Source of the DNA: Afipia sp.
GTDB lineage: Bacteria > Pseudomonadota > Alphaproteobacteria > Rhizobiales > Xanthobacteraceae
Direction of reading: 5' to 3'
Assembly (NCBI GenBank): GCA_017308495.1
Contig: JAFKES010000095.1
Span: 1-52,159, forward strand
Length of the DNA stretch: 52,159 nt
The position numbers and the translations under genes are program-made. The first letter of the stretch is position 1. Each line of letters starts with the position of its first letter. The notes below the pieces were generated by a model. That model did not search any database. It saw nothing but the letters and a program-made list of their open reading frames with translations, and was not told the DNA's origin. Shown here piece after piece: positions 38,271 to 46,216 of the stretch.

Positions 38271-38495
38271 ATGAACAAAATTGTTTCGCCGAAGGGGTTC
38301 GCTTCCAATACGTCGTCAACGCTGTTTGACGAATTGCCCCAGCCGGATCGGGCGGCCTGGGAAAAAACGCTCAAGGCGCTCAAGCCGTGGCTCAGTCGGG
38401 AAAAATTCGCCGAGACCGAGGAAATCCACTGGCGCATGTATGAGCGGGCCAACCGCTGGTACGAGCAGAAGAAGACGTCGGCCGGCAAGAGCTGA
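38271..38495 (+). CDS. conserved hypothetical protein, 74 aa
   Basis: A 74-residue soluble protein with no signal peptide. It begins MNKIVSPKGFASNTSSTLFD and contains LPQPDRAAWEKTLKALKPWL and ETEEIHWRMYERANRWYEQK, rich in Trp and charged helix-forming residues. Normal codon use supports coding. ATG 38271 is preferred; GTG 38244 is in frame. I do not recognise a family. It converges on the MFS gene. Confidence 0.7.
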   Translation: MNKIVSPKGFASNTSSTLFDELPQPDRAAWEKTLKALKPWLSREKFAETEEIHWRMYERANRWYEQKKTSAGKS

Positions 38496-38540
38496 ACCGC
38501 GTAGCACACCTCCCGGTGCGCGCCTCTCGGCACGATAGTT

Positions 38541-40241
38541 TCAGACGGCGTTTCCGGCCGGCGAGGGAAGGACCACCTCGTTGACCGGACCGTGGTCAGG
38601 CGTGTTCTCCTTCCAGCGGACCGATCCGAGCGGCCGTTCCAGCATGCGGTGGATCTTGATCGGCTCCGGCCCGATGTGGAACGACATGGCTCGCAGATGC
38701 AGATCGCGCTCCGACTGGGTCGAGCGGTTGCGCTGGCGCAGATAGTCCAGCCATGTCGGGCAGTGATAGCGTTCGATCCACAGTTCCGGGTCGGCGATAT
38801 CGCGCGCGATCGACCAGCCATAGGCGCCGTTGCGCTGGCGCGTTGCCTGAACGTGCAGCATCAAGGTGTAGAACGCGCGCGCCTTGGTCGGATTGACGCG
38901 GTATTCCACCTCCACCACGATCGGTCCGCTGCGCGGCGAGATCAGCAGGTTCACTTCCGGTTCGGCCAGCGCGTCGACGGCGTCGAGGTTGACGCTGTCG
39001 GTGGCGGGCATGCGCAGCCAGATCGCCAGCACCGGCGACACGAACATCACCGCGCCCGCCACCAGCAGCGCTTGGTCCACGCCGATGTCGTTGGCGAGGC
39101 GGCCCCACAGCCAGCTTCCGATCGCGACGCCGCCAGCGATCGCGGCCTGATAGGCCGCCAGCGCCCGGCCTGCCACCCATCGTGGCGTCGCCAGTTGCAC
39201 GCCGATGTTGAATAGCGTGACCGACATCATCCAGCAGATGCCGGCGACGACCAGCGCCGCGCCGGTCAGCACCGCCGAATGGCTGAGCGCCAGCGCGCCG
39301 ATGGAGATGCCCATGGCCAGCGCACACAGCCGTATGGCGCGCTCGCTGGAGAGCCGGGCGCGGACGGTGGAGATGCTGACCGCGCCGAGCACCCCGCCCA
39401 TGCCGAAGCAGCCCAGCATGATGCCGTAGGTCTGGGCGCTGCCGTGCAGGATGTCGCGCGCCACCAGCGGCAGCAGCGCCAGCACCGAGCCGCCGCCGAT
39501 GCCGGTCACCAGCGTCCGGTACAGCACGATGCGGATCGCGGGCGAGTGGACGATGTAGCGCACGCCCGAGACCATGGCGCGGCGCAGCCGCTCGGGCGGC
39601 AGCCGCGACGGCTCCAGCGTGCGGCGCCATAGATAGAGCACCACCAGAAGCGGAATATAGAGCAGCACGTTGGACACGAACGCGGCTTCCGCTCCCGCCG
39701 CCGCCACGATGATGCCGCCCAGCGCCGGACCGAAGGAGCGGGCGATGTTGTAGCTGATGCCGTTCAGTGCCACCGCGGCGGGGAGGGTGTCGGCGGGCAC
39801 CTGCTCGCTCACCGAGGCCTGCCAGGCCGGACCGAACAGGGCCATGCCGCTGCCGATTATGAAGCAGAACACCAGCAGGCTGTTGGGCGTGATCGCGTCG
39901 AAATGGGCGAGGGTCGCCAGCGTCACCGCGCCGATCAGCCCCAGCATCAGCGCGGCCATACCGACGATGCGGCGGTCGTACATGTCGGCGATGGCTCCGG
40001 CCGCCAGCGACAGCAGCATGATCGGGAGCATCAGCGCGGTCTGCACCAGCGCCACCATGTCGGCGGAGGAGGTCATCTGGGTCATGGCCCAGGCGGCGCC
40101 GACGCCGTTGATCATCAGGCCCAGATTGGAGAGCAGGCTGGCGAGCCAGATGCGGCGGAATACGGCATGCTGCAATGGTGCGGCGACACTGCCGGCTCGA
40201 AAAAACGATGGCTTGGCAGGCTTGTCGATCGTCGCGGTCAC
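38541..40241 (-). CDS. MFS transporter (MFS_3, EntS-like) with C-terminal added domain
   Basis: A 566-residue exporter-type major facilitator. Twelve hydrophobic segments cover about 30-430; the DRR motif of loop 2-3 is in AIADMYDRRIVGM. The last 110 residues (about 450-566) form a soluble domain, starting GPIVVEVEYRVNPTKARAFY, with the look of an antibiotic-biosynthesis-monooxygenase ferredoxin-like fold that this subfamily often carries. GTG 40241 is the start, with GAGGA upstream. Substrate unknown; EntS exports enterobactin. The 241-base gap before the next gene holds a weak TCCGCCGG hairpin (40420-40443). Confidence 0.87.
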   Translation of the reverse strand: MTATIDKPAKPSFFRAGSVAAPLQHAVFRRIWLASLLSNLGLMINGVGAAWAMTQMTSSADMVALVQTALMLPIMLLSLAAGAIADMYDRRIVGMAALMLGLIGAVTLATLAHFDAITPNSLLVFCFIIGSGMALFGPAWQASVSEQVPADTLPAAVALNGISYNIARSFGPALGGIIVAAAGAEAAFVSNVLLYIPLLVVLYLWRRTLEPSRLPPERLRRAMVSGVRYIVHSPAIRIVLYRTLVTGIGGGSVLALLPLVARDILHGSAQTYGIMLGCFGMGGVLGAVSISTVRARLSSERAIRLCALAMGISIGALALSHSAVLTGAALVVAGICWMMSVTLFNIGVQLATPRWVAGRALAAYQAAIAGGVAIGSWLWGRLANDIGVDQALLVAGAVMFVSPVLAIWLRMPATDSVNLDAVDALAEPEVNLLISPRSGPIVVEVEYRVNPTKARAFYTLMLHVQATRQRNGAYGWSIARDIADPELWIERYHCPTWLDYLRQRNRSTQSERDLHLRAMSFHIGPEPIKIHRMLERPLGSVRWKENTPDHGPVNEVVLPSPAGNAV

Positions 40242-40482
40242 GACGGGAATCCTCGGAATGGCGGTGCTTGCGGGAATCGGGTCGCTATGAAACCGCAATG
40301 TGTTCCAACTAAGCCCGGGTGAAAAGAGTGTCGTGTCCGCGCATTTTTGCCGCGGCGCATCCGGAGACATCCGGCCCCGGTCCGTGACGGTCGGATGTGG
40401 GGACGGGGTCTGCGCGGGTTCCGCCGGACAGAAGCCCGGCGGAGCCGTTGGTGACGGCGTCGGAAGCGACGGCGCGGGCGCG

Positions 40483-41511
40483 CTATTGCGGCTTGATCTT
40501 GGCGAACTCGGCGACCTTGCGCCACTTCTCGGTCTCGGCAAGGACGAATGTCAGCATTTCCTCCGGCGTGCCGCCGATCGGCTCGCCGCCGAGCTTGCGA
40601 ATGCGCTCGGTGCCGTCCGGCGACTTGATATACTTGATGATGCTGGTGTTGAGCTTCATCACGATGTCCTTCGATACCTTGGCGGGCGCCGCGACCGTGA
40701 ACCAGGCCGAGGCGTCGTAGCCGGGCACGCCGGCTTCGGCGATGGTCGGCAGGTTCGCCAGCAGCGGCCAGCGTTTGGCCGTGCTGACGGCGAGGGGCCG
40801 CACATTGCCGTTCTCGGCGAAGGGCAGCACCGCCGGCAGGTTGTCGATCATCACATGGACGCGGCCCGCCACCAGATCGGTCAGCGCGGGGGCGCTGCCC
40901 TTGTAGGGCACGTGGACGATGTCGATGCCGGTCATCGACTTGAGAAGCTCGGTGGCGAGGTGCGCGGTGGTGCCGAGACCCGGCGTGCCGTAGAGCAACT
41001 GGCCGGGCTTGCTCTTCGCCAGCGCGATGAATTCGGCCACCGACTTTGCCGGCACCTCCGGATTGACCGACATCAGGTTCGGCACCTGGGCGATGATGGT
41101 GACCGGCTGAATGTCCTTGATCGGATCGTAGGGCATGTTCTTCTGGACGAACTGATTGATCGCGTGGGTGCCCGGGGTCCCGACGATGAAGGTGTAGCCG
41201 TCCGGATCGGATTTCGCGACAAAGTCGGCGGCGATGTTGCCGCCCGCGCCCGGCTTGTTCTCGACCACGAACTGCTGGCCGTACTCCTCCGACAGCTTCT
41301 GCGCCACCAGGCGGCCGAGAATGTCGGTGGTGCCGCCCGCGGCGAACGGCACGACGAACTTGACCGGCCGCGTCGGCCACGACTCGGCGGCCTTCGCGCC
41401 GCGGATCAGGAACGGCATCGCGCCGATGGCCGCGGCGCTGCCGGCGAGGACGGAGCGGCGGGTGGGCCGTGCGGCGGAAATGGGGGGCGCGGAGGAAGGT
41501 CGCTTGGACAT
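40483..41511 (-). CDS. tripartite tricarboxylate transporter receptor (Bug family), orphan
   Basis: A 342-residue extracytoplasmic binding protein of the TctC/Bug type. A Tat-like signal (RPTRRSVLAGSAAAIGAMPF) is cut near AKAAESW. Family blocks are RPVKFVVPFAAGGTTDILGR, VENKPGAGGNIAADFVAKS and HVPYKGSAPALTDLVAGRV. It would bind a carboxylate for a TctAB permease, but no TctA or TctB gene is adjacent. ATG 41511 has GGGAG 10 bases upstream; an earlier in-frame ATG at 41559 is possible. Divergent from the propionyl-CoA synthetase gene. Confidence 0.93.
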   Translation of the reverse strand: MSKRPSSAPPISAARPTRRSVLAGSAAAIGAMPFLIRGAKAAESWPTRPVKFVVPFAAGGTTDILGRLVAQKLSEEYGQQFVVENKPGAGGNIAADFVAKSDPDGYTFIVGTPGTHAINQFVQKNMPYDPIKDIQPVTIIAQVPNLMSVNPEVPAKSVAEFIALAKSKPGQLLYGTPGLGTTAHLATELLKSMTGIDIVHVPYKGSAPALTDLVAGRVHVMIDNLPAVLPFAENGNVRPLAVSTAKRWPLLANLPTIAEAGVPGYDASAWFTVAAPAKVSKDIVMKLNTSIIKYIKSPDGTERIRKLGGEPIGGTPEEMLTFVLAETEKWRKVAEFAKIKPQ

Positions 41512-41881
41512 CAAGATGGAAACTCCCAGGTTCTCCCGCTTCGGCGGGTGTTTTGTCACTGACCGACGGTGGCCCGTCGATCGAATGATTTTAGAGCACC
41601 GCCGGCCTTTTGGCCATTGCGCAGCGCGGATCGGACGACGCGAGCCCGCCGCGGGTTCAGTTCTCGCGGCGCGCGCCCGCCCCGACGGCCATTGCGATGC
41701 AGCATGTGCCGGACCGATCAGCTTGGCATAGGGCCGCGATGCGCGGATGCAGCTGAAAGAAAGTGGGATTGACGCAACTCAACACGCAGCGAATTCCTGT
41801 ATGCTTAACTTGAAATATCATCAGCCGATCTCTCCCGTGACGGAGGGAGGAAGCGCACGATCGCCGTCGGGAGGGACCATG
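41512..41881. other. 370-base divergent region between the Bug receptor gene and prpE
   Basis: No gene supported. It contains the TTGA-N6-TCAA site (listed separately) and a 5-bp CCCGC-TTCG-GCGGG stem at 41535-41548 near the receptor start. AT-rich bases around 41790-41820 may hold the prpE promoter, but I could not assign -35 and -10. Confidence 0.4.
41769..41782. promoter_or_regulatory. candidate FixK/FNR-type site upstream of prpE
   Basis: TTGA-CGCAAC-TCAA: both outer half-sites match the FNR/FixK core TTGA-N6-TCAA. The inner positions (C and C in place of T and A) do not, so it is a weaker match than the one at 45320. It lies about 100 bases before the prpE ATG. Confidence 0.35.
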
Positions 41882-43792
41882 ATGAGCCACGATGCCAGCC
41901 GCTATGCCGAAGTCCATGCGCGTTCGCTTCGCGATCCCGAAGGGTTCTGGGCTGAGGCGGCGCGCGACATCGACTGGATCGAACCGGCGAAAAAAGTATT
42001 TGATCCGTCGCAGGGGCTTTACGGCCGCTGGTTCGTGGGTGGCGTGGTCAACACCTGCTACAATGCGCTCGACCGTCATGTCGCCGGCGGCCGCGCCGAT
42101 CAACTGGCGCTGATCCACGATTCGCCGCTGACCAACAGCGTCACCAAGCTCACCTATGCCGAGATGCTGCGCGAGGTGCAGACGCTCGCCGCCGTGATGC
42201 AGGATTTCGGCGTCGCAAAGGGCGACCGCGTCATCCTCTACATGCCGATGGTGCCGCAGGCGATGGTGGCGATGCTGGCCTGCGCGCGCATCGGCGCCAT
42301 CCATTCGGTGGTGTTCGGCGGCTTCGCGGCGAAGGAGCTCGCCACTCGCATCGAGGACGCCGAGCCGAAGCTCATCCTCTCGGCGAGCTGTGGCATCGAG
42401 CCGGGCCGCATCGTGCAATACAAGCCGCTGCTCGACGAGGCCATCGCGCTGTCCAGCGTCAAGCCGCAGGCCTGCATCATCCTGCAGCGCCCGCAACACA
42501 CCTGCGACCTCGTCAAGGGCCGCGATCACGACTGGAACGAATTGCGCGACGCCGCGCTCAAGGCCAACAAGTCCGCGCCCTGCGTGCCGGTGCTCGCCAC
42601 CGATCCGCTGTATATTCTCTACACATCCGGCACCACCGGAAAGCCGAAGGGCGTGGTGCGCGACAATGGCGGTCATCTCGTCGCGCTGAAATGGTCGATG
42701 TTCAACCTCTACGGCATCAAGCCCGGCGAGGTGTGGTGGTGTGGTTCGGACATCGGCTGGGTGGTGGGCCACAGCTACATCATCTACGGCCCCCTGATCC
42801 ATGGCGCGACCTCGATCATGTACGAGGGCAAGCCCGTCGGCACGCCGGATGCCGGTGCGTTCTGGCGGGTGATCGCGCAGCACAAGGCGGTGGCGCTGTT
42901 CACCGCGCCGACCGCATTTCGTGCCATCAGGAAGGACGATCCGGACGGCGCCTTCATCCGCAAATACGACCTGTCGGCTTTCCGCACGCTGTTCCTTGCC
43001 GGCGAACGCGCCGATCCGCCGACGGTGGAATGGGCCGAGCAGCAGTTGCAGCGGCCGGTGATCGATCACTGGTGGCAGACCGAGACCGGCTGGTGCATCG
43101 CCGGAAATCCGGTTGGCCTCGGCATGCTGCCGGTCAAGCATGGCTCGCCGACGGTGCCGATGCCCGGCTATCAGGTCGACATCGTCGACGAGGCGGCGAA
43201 GCCGCTGCCGCCGAACACCATGGGTTCGATCGTCATCAAGCTGCCGCTGCCGCCGGGCAATCTCACCACGCTGTGGCAGCAGGACGAGCGTTGCCGCGAG
43301 GCTTATTTCAACGAGTTTCCCGGCTACTACAAAACTTCCGACGCCGGCTACAAGGACGAGGACGGCTATGTTTACGTCATGGGCCGCACCGACGACATCA
43401 TCAACGTCGCCGGCCACCGCCTCTCCACCGGCGGGATGGAGGAGGTGCTGGCCTCGCACCCGGATGTCGCCGAATGCGCCGTGCTCGGCGTCAAGGATGC
43501 GGTGAAGGGCGAGGTGCCGTGCGGGTTCCTCGTGCTCAAGGCGGGGGTGACGCGCCCGGTGGCCGAGATCGAGAAGGAAATCGTCACGCTGGTGCGCGAC
43601 AAGATCGGCCCGGTCGCGGCCTTCAAGCTGGCGATTACCGTGTCGCGGCTGCCCAAGACGCGCTCCGGCAAGATTCTCCGCGGCACCATGAAGAAGATCG
43701 CCGATGGCGACAGCTGGACCATGCCTGCCACCATCGAGGATCCTGCCGTGCTCGAGGAGATCAAGACGGCATTGACCGGCCACACCGGATAG
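41882..43792 (+). CDS. prpE: propionyl-CoA synthetase (AMP-forming acyl-CoA ligase)
   Basis: A 636-residue AMP-forming ligase. The P-loop YTSGTTGKPKGVV, the A5-type motif WWQTETGWCIAGN and the C-terminal acylation-site lysine in TRSGKILRG are intact. VVRDNGGH after the P-loop and GWCIAGN rather than GGIM point to propionyl- rather than acetyl-CoA synthetase; related proteins also act on acetate or 3-carbon acids. ATG 41882 is 7 bases from GGGAGG; ATG 41879 is the alternative. No other methylcitrate or propionate genes are adjacent. The free acid becomes the CoA thioester with use of ATP. Confidence 0.9.
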   Translation: MSHDASRYAEVHARSLRDPEGFWAEAARDIDWIEPAKKVFDPSQGLYGRWFVGGVVNTCYNALDRHVAGGRADQLALIHDSPLTNSVTKLTYAEMLREVQTLAAVMQDFGVAKGDRVILYMPMVPQAMVAMLACARIGAIHSVVFGGFAAKELATRIEDAEPKLILSASCGIEPGRIVQYKPLLDEAIALSSVKPQACIILQRPQHTCDLVKGRDHDWNELRDAALKANKSAPCVPVLATDPLYILYTSGTTGKPKGVVRDNGGHLVALKWSMFNLYGIKPGEVWWCGSDIGWVVGHSYIIYGPLIHGATSIMYEGKPVGTPDAGAFWRVIAQHKAVALFTAPTAFRAIRKDDPDGAFIRKYDLSAFRTLFLAGERADPPTVEWAEQQLQRPVIDHWWQTETGWCIAGNPVGLGMLPVKHGSPTVPMPGYQVDIVDEAAKPLPPNTMGSIVIKLPLPPGNLTTLWQQDERCREAYFNEFPGYYKTSDAGYKDEDGYVYVMGRTDDIINVAGHRLSTGGMEEVLASHPDVAECAVLGVKDAVKGEVPCGFLVLKAGVTRPVAEIEKEIVTLVRDKIGPVAAFKLAITVSRLPKTRSGKILRGTMKKIADGDSWTMPATIEDPAVLEEIKTALTGHTG

Positions 43793-43924
43793 CCGCGCGG
43801 TCCTTTCGTCGCGCCGCGGAGGGTTGCGGCGCGGCGTGCCTTGCTTTTGCCCGCTGGCCGGGGTCAAAGACGGGCGTCGGCGGCGCCCGCCGGCGGATCG
43901 GGACAAAACAGCGGGATATGGCCG

Positions 43925-44185
43925 GTGAAGCAAGGTCGATGGCGGATGATGGCGGTGGCGGCTGCGGGCCTGATGGTTTCGGCCTGCGCCCAGTTCGAGC
44001 GCACGCCGGTGGCCGACAGGGCCGATGACGACGCCATCTGCCGCGCCCAGGGGGAATCGGGCTCGCCGGCCTATGTCGCCTGCCGCAAGGACCGCGACGT
44101 CGCCAACAGCCGCATGTCAGGCAACGAGCGTATCGAGCGCGCCCACCGCAACCTTGCGGAAGACATGCTCAACAACAGGTATTAA
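43925..44185 (+). CDS. small putative lipoprotein, 86 aa
   Basis: Starts at GTG 43925 (VKQGRWRMMAV) or ATG 43958. A hydrophobic segment (MMAVAAAGLMVSAC) ends in a lipobox VSAC. The mature part has two further Cys (DDDAICRAQGESG, YVACRKDRD) and a charged helical end (NERIERAHRNLAEDMLNN). Function unknown; the Cys pair may form a disulfide. It precedes the PhnA-like gene by 46 bases, same strand. Confidence 0.72.
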   Translation: MKQGRWRMMAVAAAGLMVSACAQFERTPVADRADDDAICRAQGESGSPAYVACRKDRDVANSRMSGNERIERAHRNLAEDMLNNRY

Positions 44186-44231
44186 GGCTGTCTGGCATCG
44201 CCGCGGTCGCGGCATTTCACAAGGGACGGAC

Positions 44232-44444
44232 ATGGCGGTCAGGGACAGCAACGGCAACGAGTTGAAAGACGGCGACACCGTCGTCGTCATCAAGGATCTC
44301 AAGGTCAAGGGGTCGTCCAGCGGACTGAAGCGCGGCACGGTGGTGAAGAACATCCGCCTGACCGACAGCGAGGACGAGATCGAGGGCCGCACCGACAAGA
44401 TCAAGGGCCTGGTCCTGCGAACGGAATTTCTGAAGAAGGCATGA
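44232..44444 (+). CDS. PhnA/YjdM C-terminal domain protein, short form
   Basis: A 70-residue protein that is nearly all PhnA C-terminal domain: VRDSNGNELKDGDTVVVIKD, LKVKGSSSGLKRGTVVKNIR and DKIKGLVLRTEFLKK. E. coli YjdM has an N-terminal zinc ribbon as well; that part is missing here. The phosphonate name is historical. AAGGGA lies upstream of ATG 44232. Its end overlaps an in-frame ATG of the DsbA-like gene at 44441. Confidence 0.87.
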   Translation: MAVRDSNGNELKDGDTVVVIKDLKVKGSSSGLKRGTVVKNIRLTDSEDEIEGRTDKIKGLVLRTEFLKKA

Positions 44445-44488
44445 GCCTTGCGGCATCCGGCCGCCTGCCGGATCGAAAGCAGGATGAG

Positions 44489-45178
44489 ATGATCCTCCAC
44501 ACCCGACGAACGTATTCTGGCTTGATCGCCGTCGCGCTGATGGCCCTTGGGCTGGCCTTCGCGCCGGCGCGGGCCGCGCAGGACAGCGCACCCGCCAAGG
44601 ACAATGTGACGGCCGATGACAACGTGCTCAGCAAGGATCGCGTGCTGCGCGATCCGGAGATTCCCGTTCTCGGCAATCCCGACGGCGATATCACCATCGT
44701 CGAGTATTTCGATTACCAGTGCCCCTACTGCAAGACGATCGCGCCGGTGCTCGACCGGGTCCTCAAGGACGACGCCAAGGTGCGCCTCGTGCTGAAGGAC
44801 TGGCCGATTCTCGGCGATCCGTCGGGCTACGCGGCGCGGCTGGTCCAGGCCGCGAAATATCAGGACAAGTATGAAGCGGCGCACCGGGCGCTGATCGGCC
44901 GCACCGGGCGGCTGACCGAGGCCGCGATCGACGAGACGCTGGCGGGCGCGGGCATCGACGTGCCGCGGCTCAAGGCCGATCTCGCGGCCAACAAGCCCGC
45001 CATCGAGGCTCTGCTCAAGCGCAACAACGAGCAGGCCGAAGCGTTCGGCTTCCGCGGCACGCCGGCGTTCGTGGTCGGCACGTTTCGCGTGCCGGGCGGG
45101 TTGACCGCCGAGCAGTTCAAGCTTGCCATCGCCGACGCGCGCAAGGCCGCGAAGCAGGGCGGGGCGAAGGGGAAGTAA
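44489..45178 (+). CDS. DsbA-family thiol:disulfide oxidoreductase, exported
   Basis: A 229-residue protein. Signal peptide ends near APARAAQDS. The thioredoxin-fold part has the active site FDYQCPYCK (Cys78 and Cys81) and the cis-Pro loop FRGTPAFVVG. It resembles the Com1/DsbA-like group that makes or repairs disulfides in the periplasm. ATG 44489 has AGGA at suitable distance and gives a clean signal; ATG 44441, overlapping the PhnA-like stop, would add 16 residues. It lies downstream of the small Cys-containing lipoprotein, a possible client. Confidence 0.9.
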   Translation: MILHTRRTYSGLIAVALMALGLAFAPARAAQDSAPAKDNVTADDNVLSKDRVLRDPEIPVLGNPDGDITIVEYFDYQCPYCKTIAPVLDRVLKDDAKVRLVLKDWPILGDPSGYAARLVQAAKYQDKYEAAHRALIGRTGRLTEAAIDETLAGAGIDVPRLKADLAANKPAIEALLKRNNEQAEAFGFRGTPAFVVGTFRVPGGLTAEQFKLAIADARKAAKQGGAKGK

Positions 45179-45319
45179 AAATCCGCGCGGGGACCGCCCG
45201 GGCCTCGCCGCGTTGTCGCCTTCGATCAGCTTGATCTGTTCGGCGCGGCGCGCGGCGAAAATCTCGTAGTGCTTTCGATGTCACAGGGGCTGCCGATCGG
45301 ACTTCCGCCGCTCCAGAAT

Positions 45320-45333
45320 TTGACTCACATCAA
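45320..45333. promoter_or_regulatory. candidate FixK/FNR-type site upstream of ompW
   Basis: TTGAC-TCAC-ATCAA matches the FNR/FixK consensus TTGAT-N4-ATCAA in 9 of 10 fixed positions. If it works as a class II activator site (centred 41.5 bases upstream), transcription would start near 45368, at the hairpin described below. ompW is FNR-controlled in enterics, which fits. Confidence 0.6.
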
Positions 45334-45362
45334 ATCAATCGGACTTCTCGTTGTTGCCTATG

Positions 45363-45396
45363 GCCTTCGTCAGCGGATCGGTCCGCTGACGAAGGC
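45363..45396 (+). promoter_or_regulatory. perfect hairpin in the ompW leader
   Basis: 15-bp perfect stem GCCTTCGTCAGCGGA / TCCGCTGACGAAGGC with a TCGG loop, ending 13 bases before ATG 45410. No T-run follows, so it is not a normal terminator. It would lie at the very 5' end of the message and may protect it from decay, or hide or shape the start region. Confidence 0.75.
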
Positions 45397-45409
45397 TTAT
45401 GGGGTCAAT

Positions 45410-46120
45410 ATGAAAAAAATTCTTGCCGTGTCATTGCTGGCATCGGCGACTGCACTGGCCGGGGCCGCGCTGCCGGCCCACGCTGCCGATCTTCCTGCCG
45501 CGCCTGTCTACAAAGCACCGGTGTACGAGCCGTGGAATCCGTGGATGATCCGCGTGCGGGCGCTTGGTGTGATCACGGAAAATTCCGGGCACGTGAATCA
45601 GGTGCCGGGATCGGGGCTGAGCACGTCCGATACGGTGGTGCCCGAACTCGACATCTCCTACTTCTTCACCAGGAACATCGCGGCGGAGCTGATCCTTGGC
45701 GTGACCAAGCATCATGTTACGGGAACAGGCGTTCCGGCCACCAATGGCCTTGATGTCGGCAAAGCCTGGCTGCTGCCGCCGACCTTGACCTTGCAGTATC
45801 ACTTCACTGATTTCGGCGCCTTCAAGCCGTATGTCGGCGCCGGCGTGAACTACACGTTCTTTTTCAGCCAGTCGGCGGGCAATGTCGCGAACGGCGCGGG
45901 CGTGGCGGTGACCAACAGCCACCTCAAGGACAGCTTCGCTCCCGTCGTGCAGTTCGGCTTCGACTACATGCTCGACAAGCACTGGGGATGGAACGTCGAC
46001 GTCAAGAAGCTCTGGCTGCGTCCGAACTGGGACGGCACCCTCAACGGTGTCACGCCGGTTTCCGGCAAGGTCAACCTCGATCCATGGCTGGTCGGCACCG
46101 GCATCACCTACAAGTTCTGA
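45410..46120 (+). CDS. ompW: OmpW family outer membrane protein
   Basis: A 236-residue outer-membrane beta-barrel. Signal peptide MKKILAVSLLASATALAGAA is cut near AHAADLP. The mature protein has the OmpW pattern: NPWMIRVRALGVITENSG, a long strand-turn layout, NYTFFF, and the end TGITYKF with the terminal aromatic residue needed for insertion. OmpW is an eight-stranded barrel for small hydrophobic compounds. Regulation by oxygen is suggested by the upstream FixK-type site. Bidirectional terminator follows. Confidence 0.93.
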   Translation: MKKILAVSLLASATALAGAALPAHAADLPAAPVYKAPVYEPWNPWMIRVRALGVITENSGHVNQVPGSGLSTSDTVVPELDISYFFTRNIAAELILGVTKHHVTGTGVPATNGLDVGKAWLLPPTLTLQYHFTDFGAFKPYVGAGVNYTFFFSQSAGNVANGAGVAVTNSHLKDSFAPVVQFGFDYMLDKHWGWNVDVKKLWLRPNWDGTLNGVTPVSGKVNLDPWLVGTGITYKF

Positions 46121-46157
46121 CGTCTGCAAAAGTAGACTCACAGACCTTGCGAAAGAA

Positions 46158-46183
46158 AAGGCCGCGCCCGAAGCGCGGCCTTT
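46158..46183 (+). terminator. bidirectional intrinsic terminator between ompW and trcR
   Basis: Stem GGCCGCGC / GCGCGGCC with loop CCGAA, flanked by AAA and TTT; it lies between two converging genes and can serve both. Confidence 0.85.
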
Positions 46184-46216
46184 GTCATGAGAAGCCGGTC
46201 GAGAACGGCGGTAGGC

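Noticed and set aside
41535-41553. Terminator-like CCCGC-TTCG-GCGGG followed by TGTTTT
   Set aside because: Stem is only 5 bp and no plus-strand gene lies upstream to be terminated.
41657-43933. 758-codon open frame antisense to prpE
   Set aside because: Shadow of prpE; no recognisable motif.
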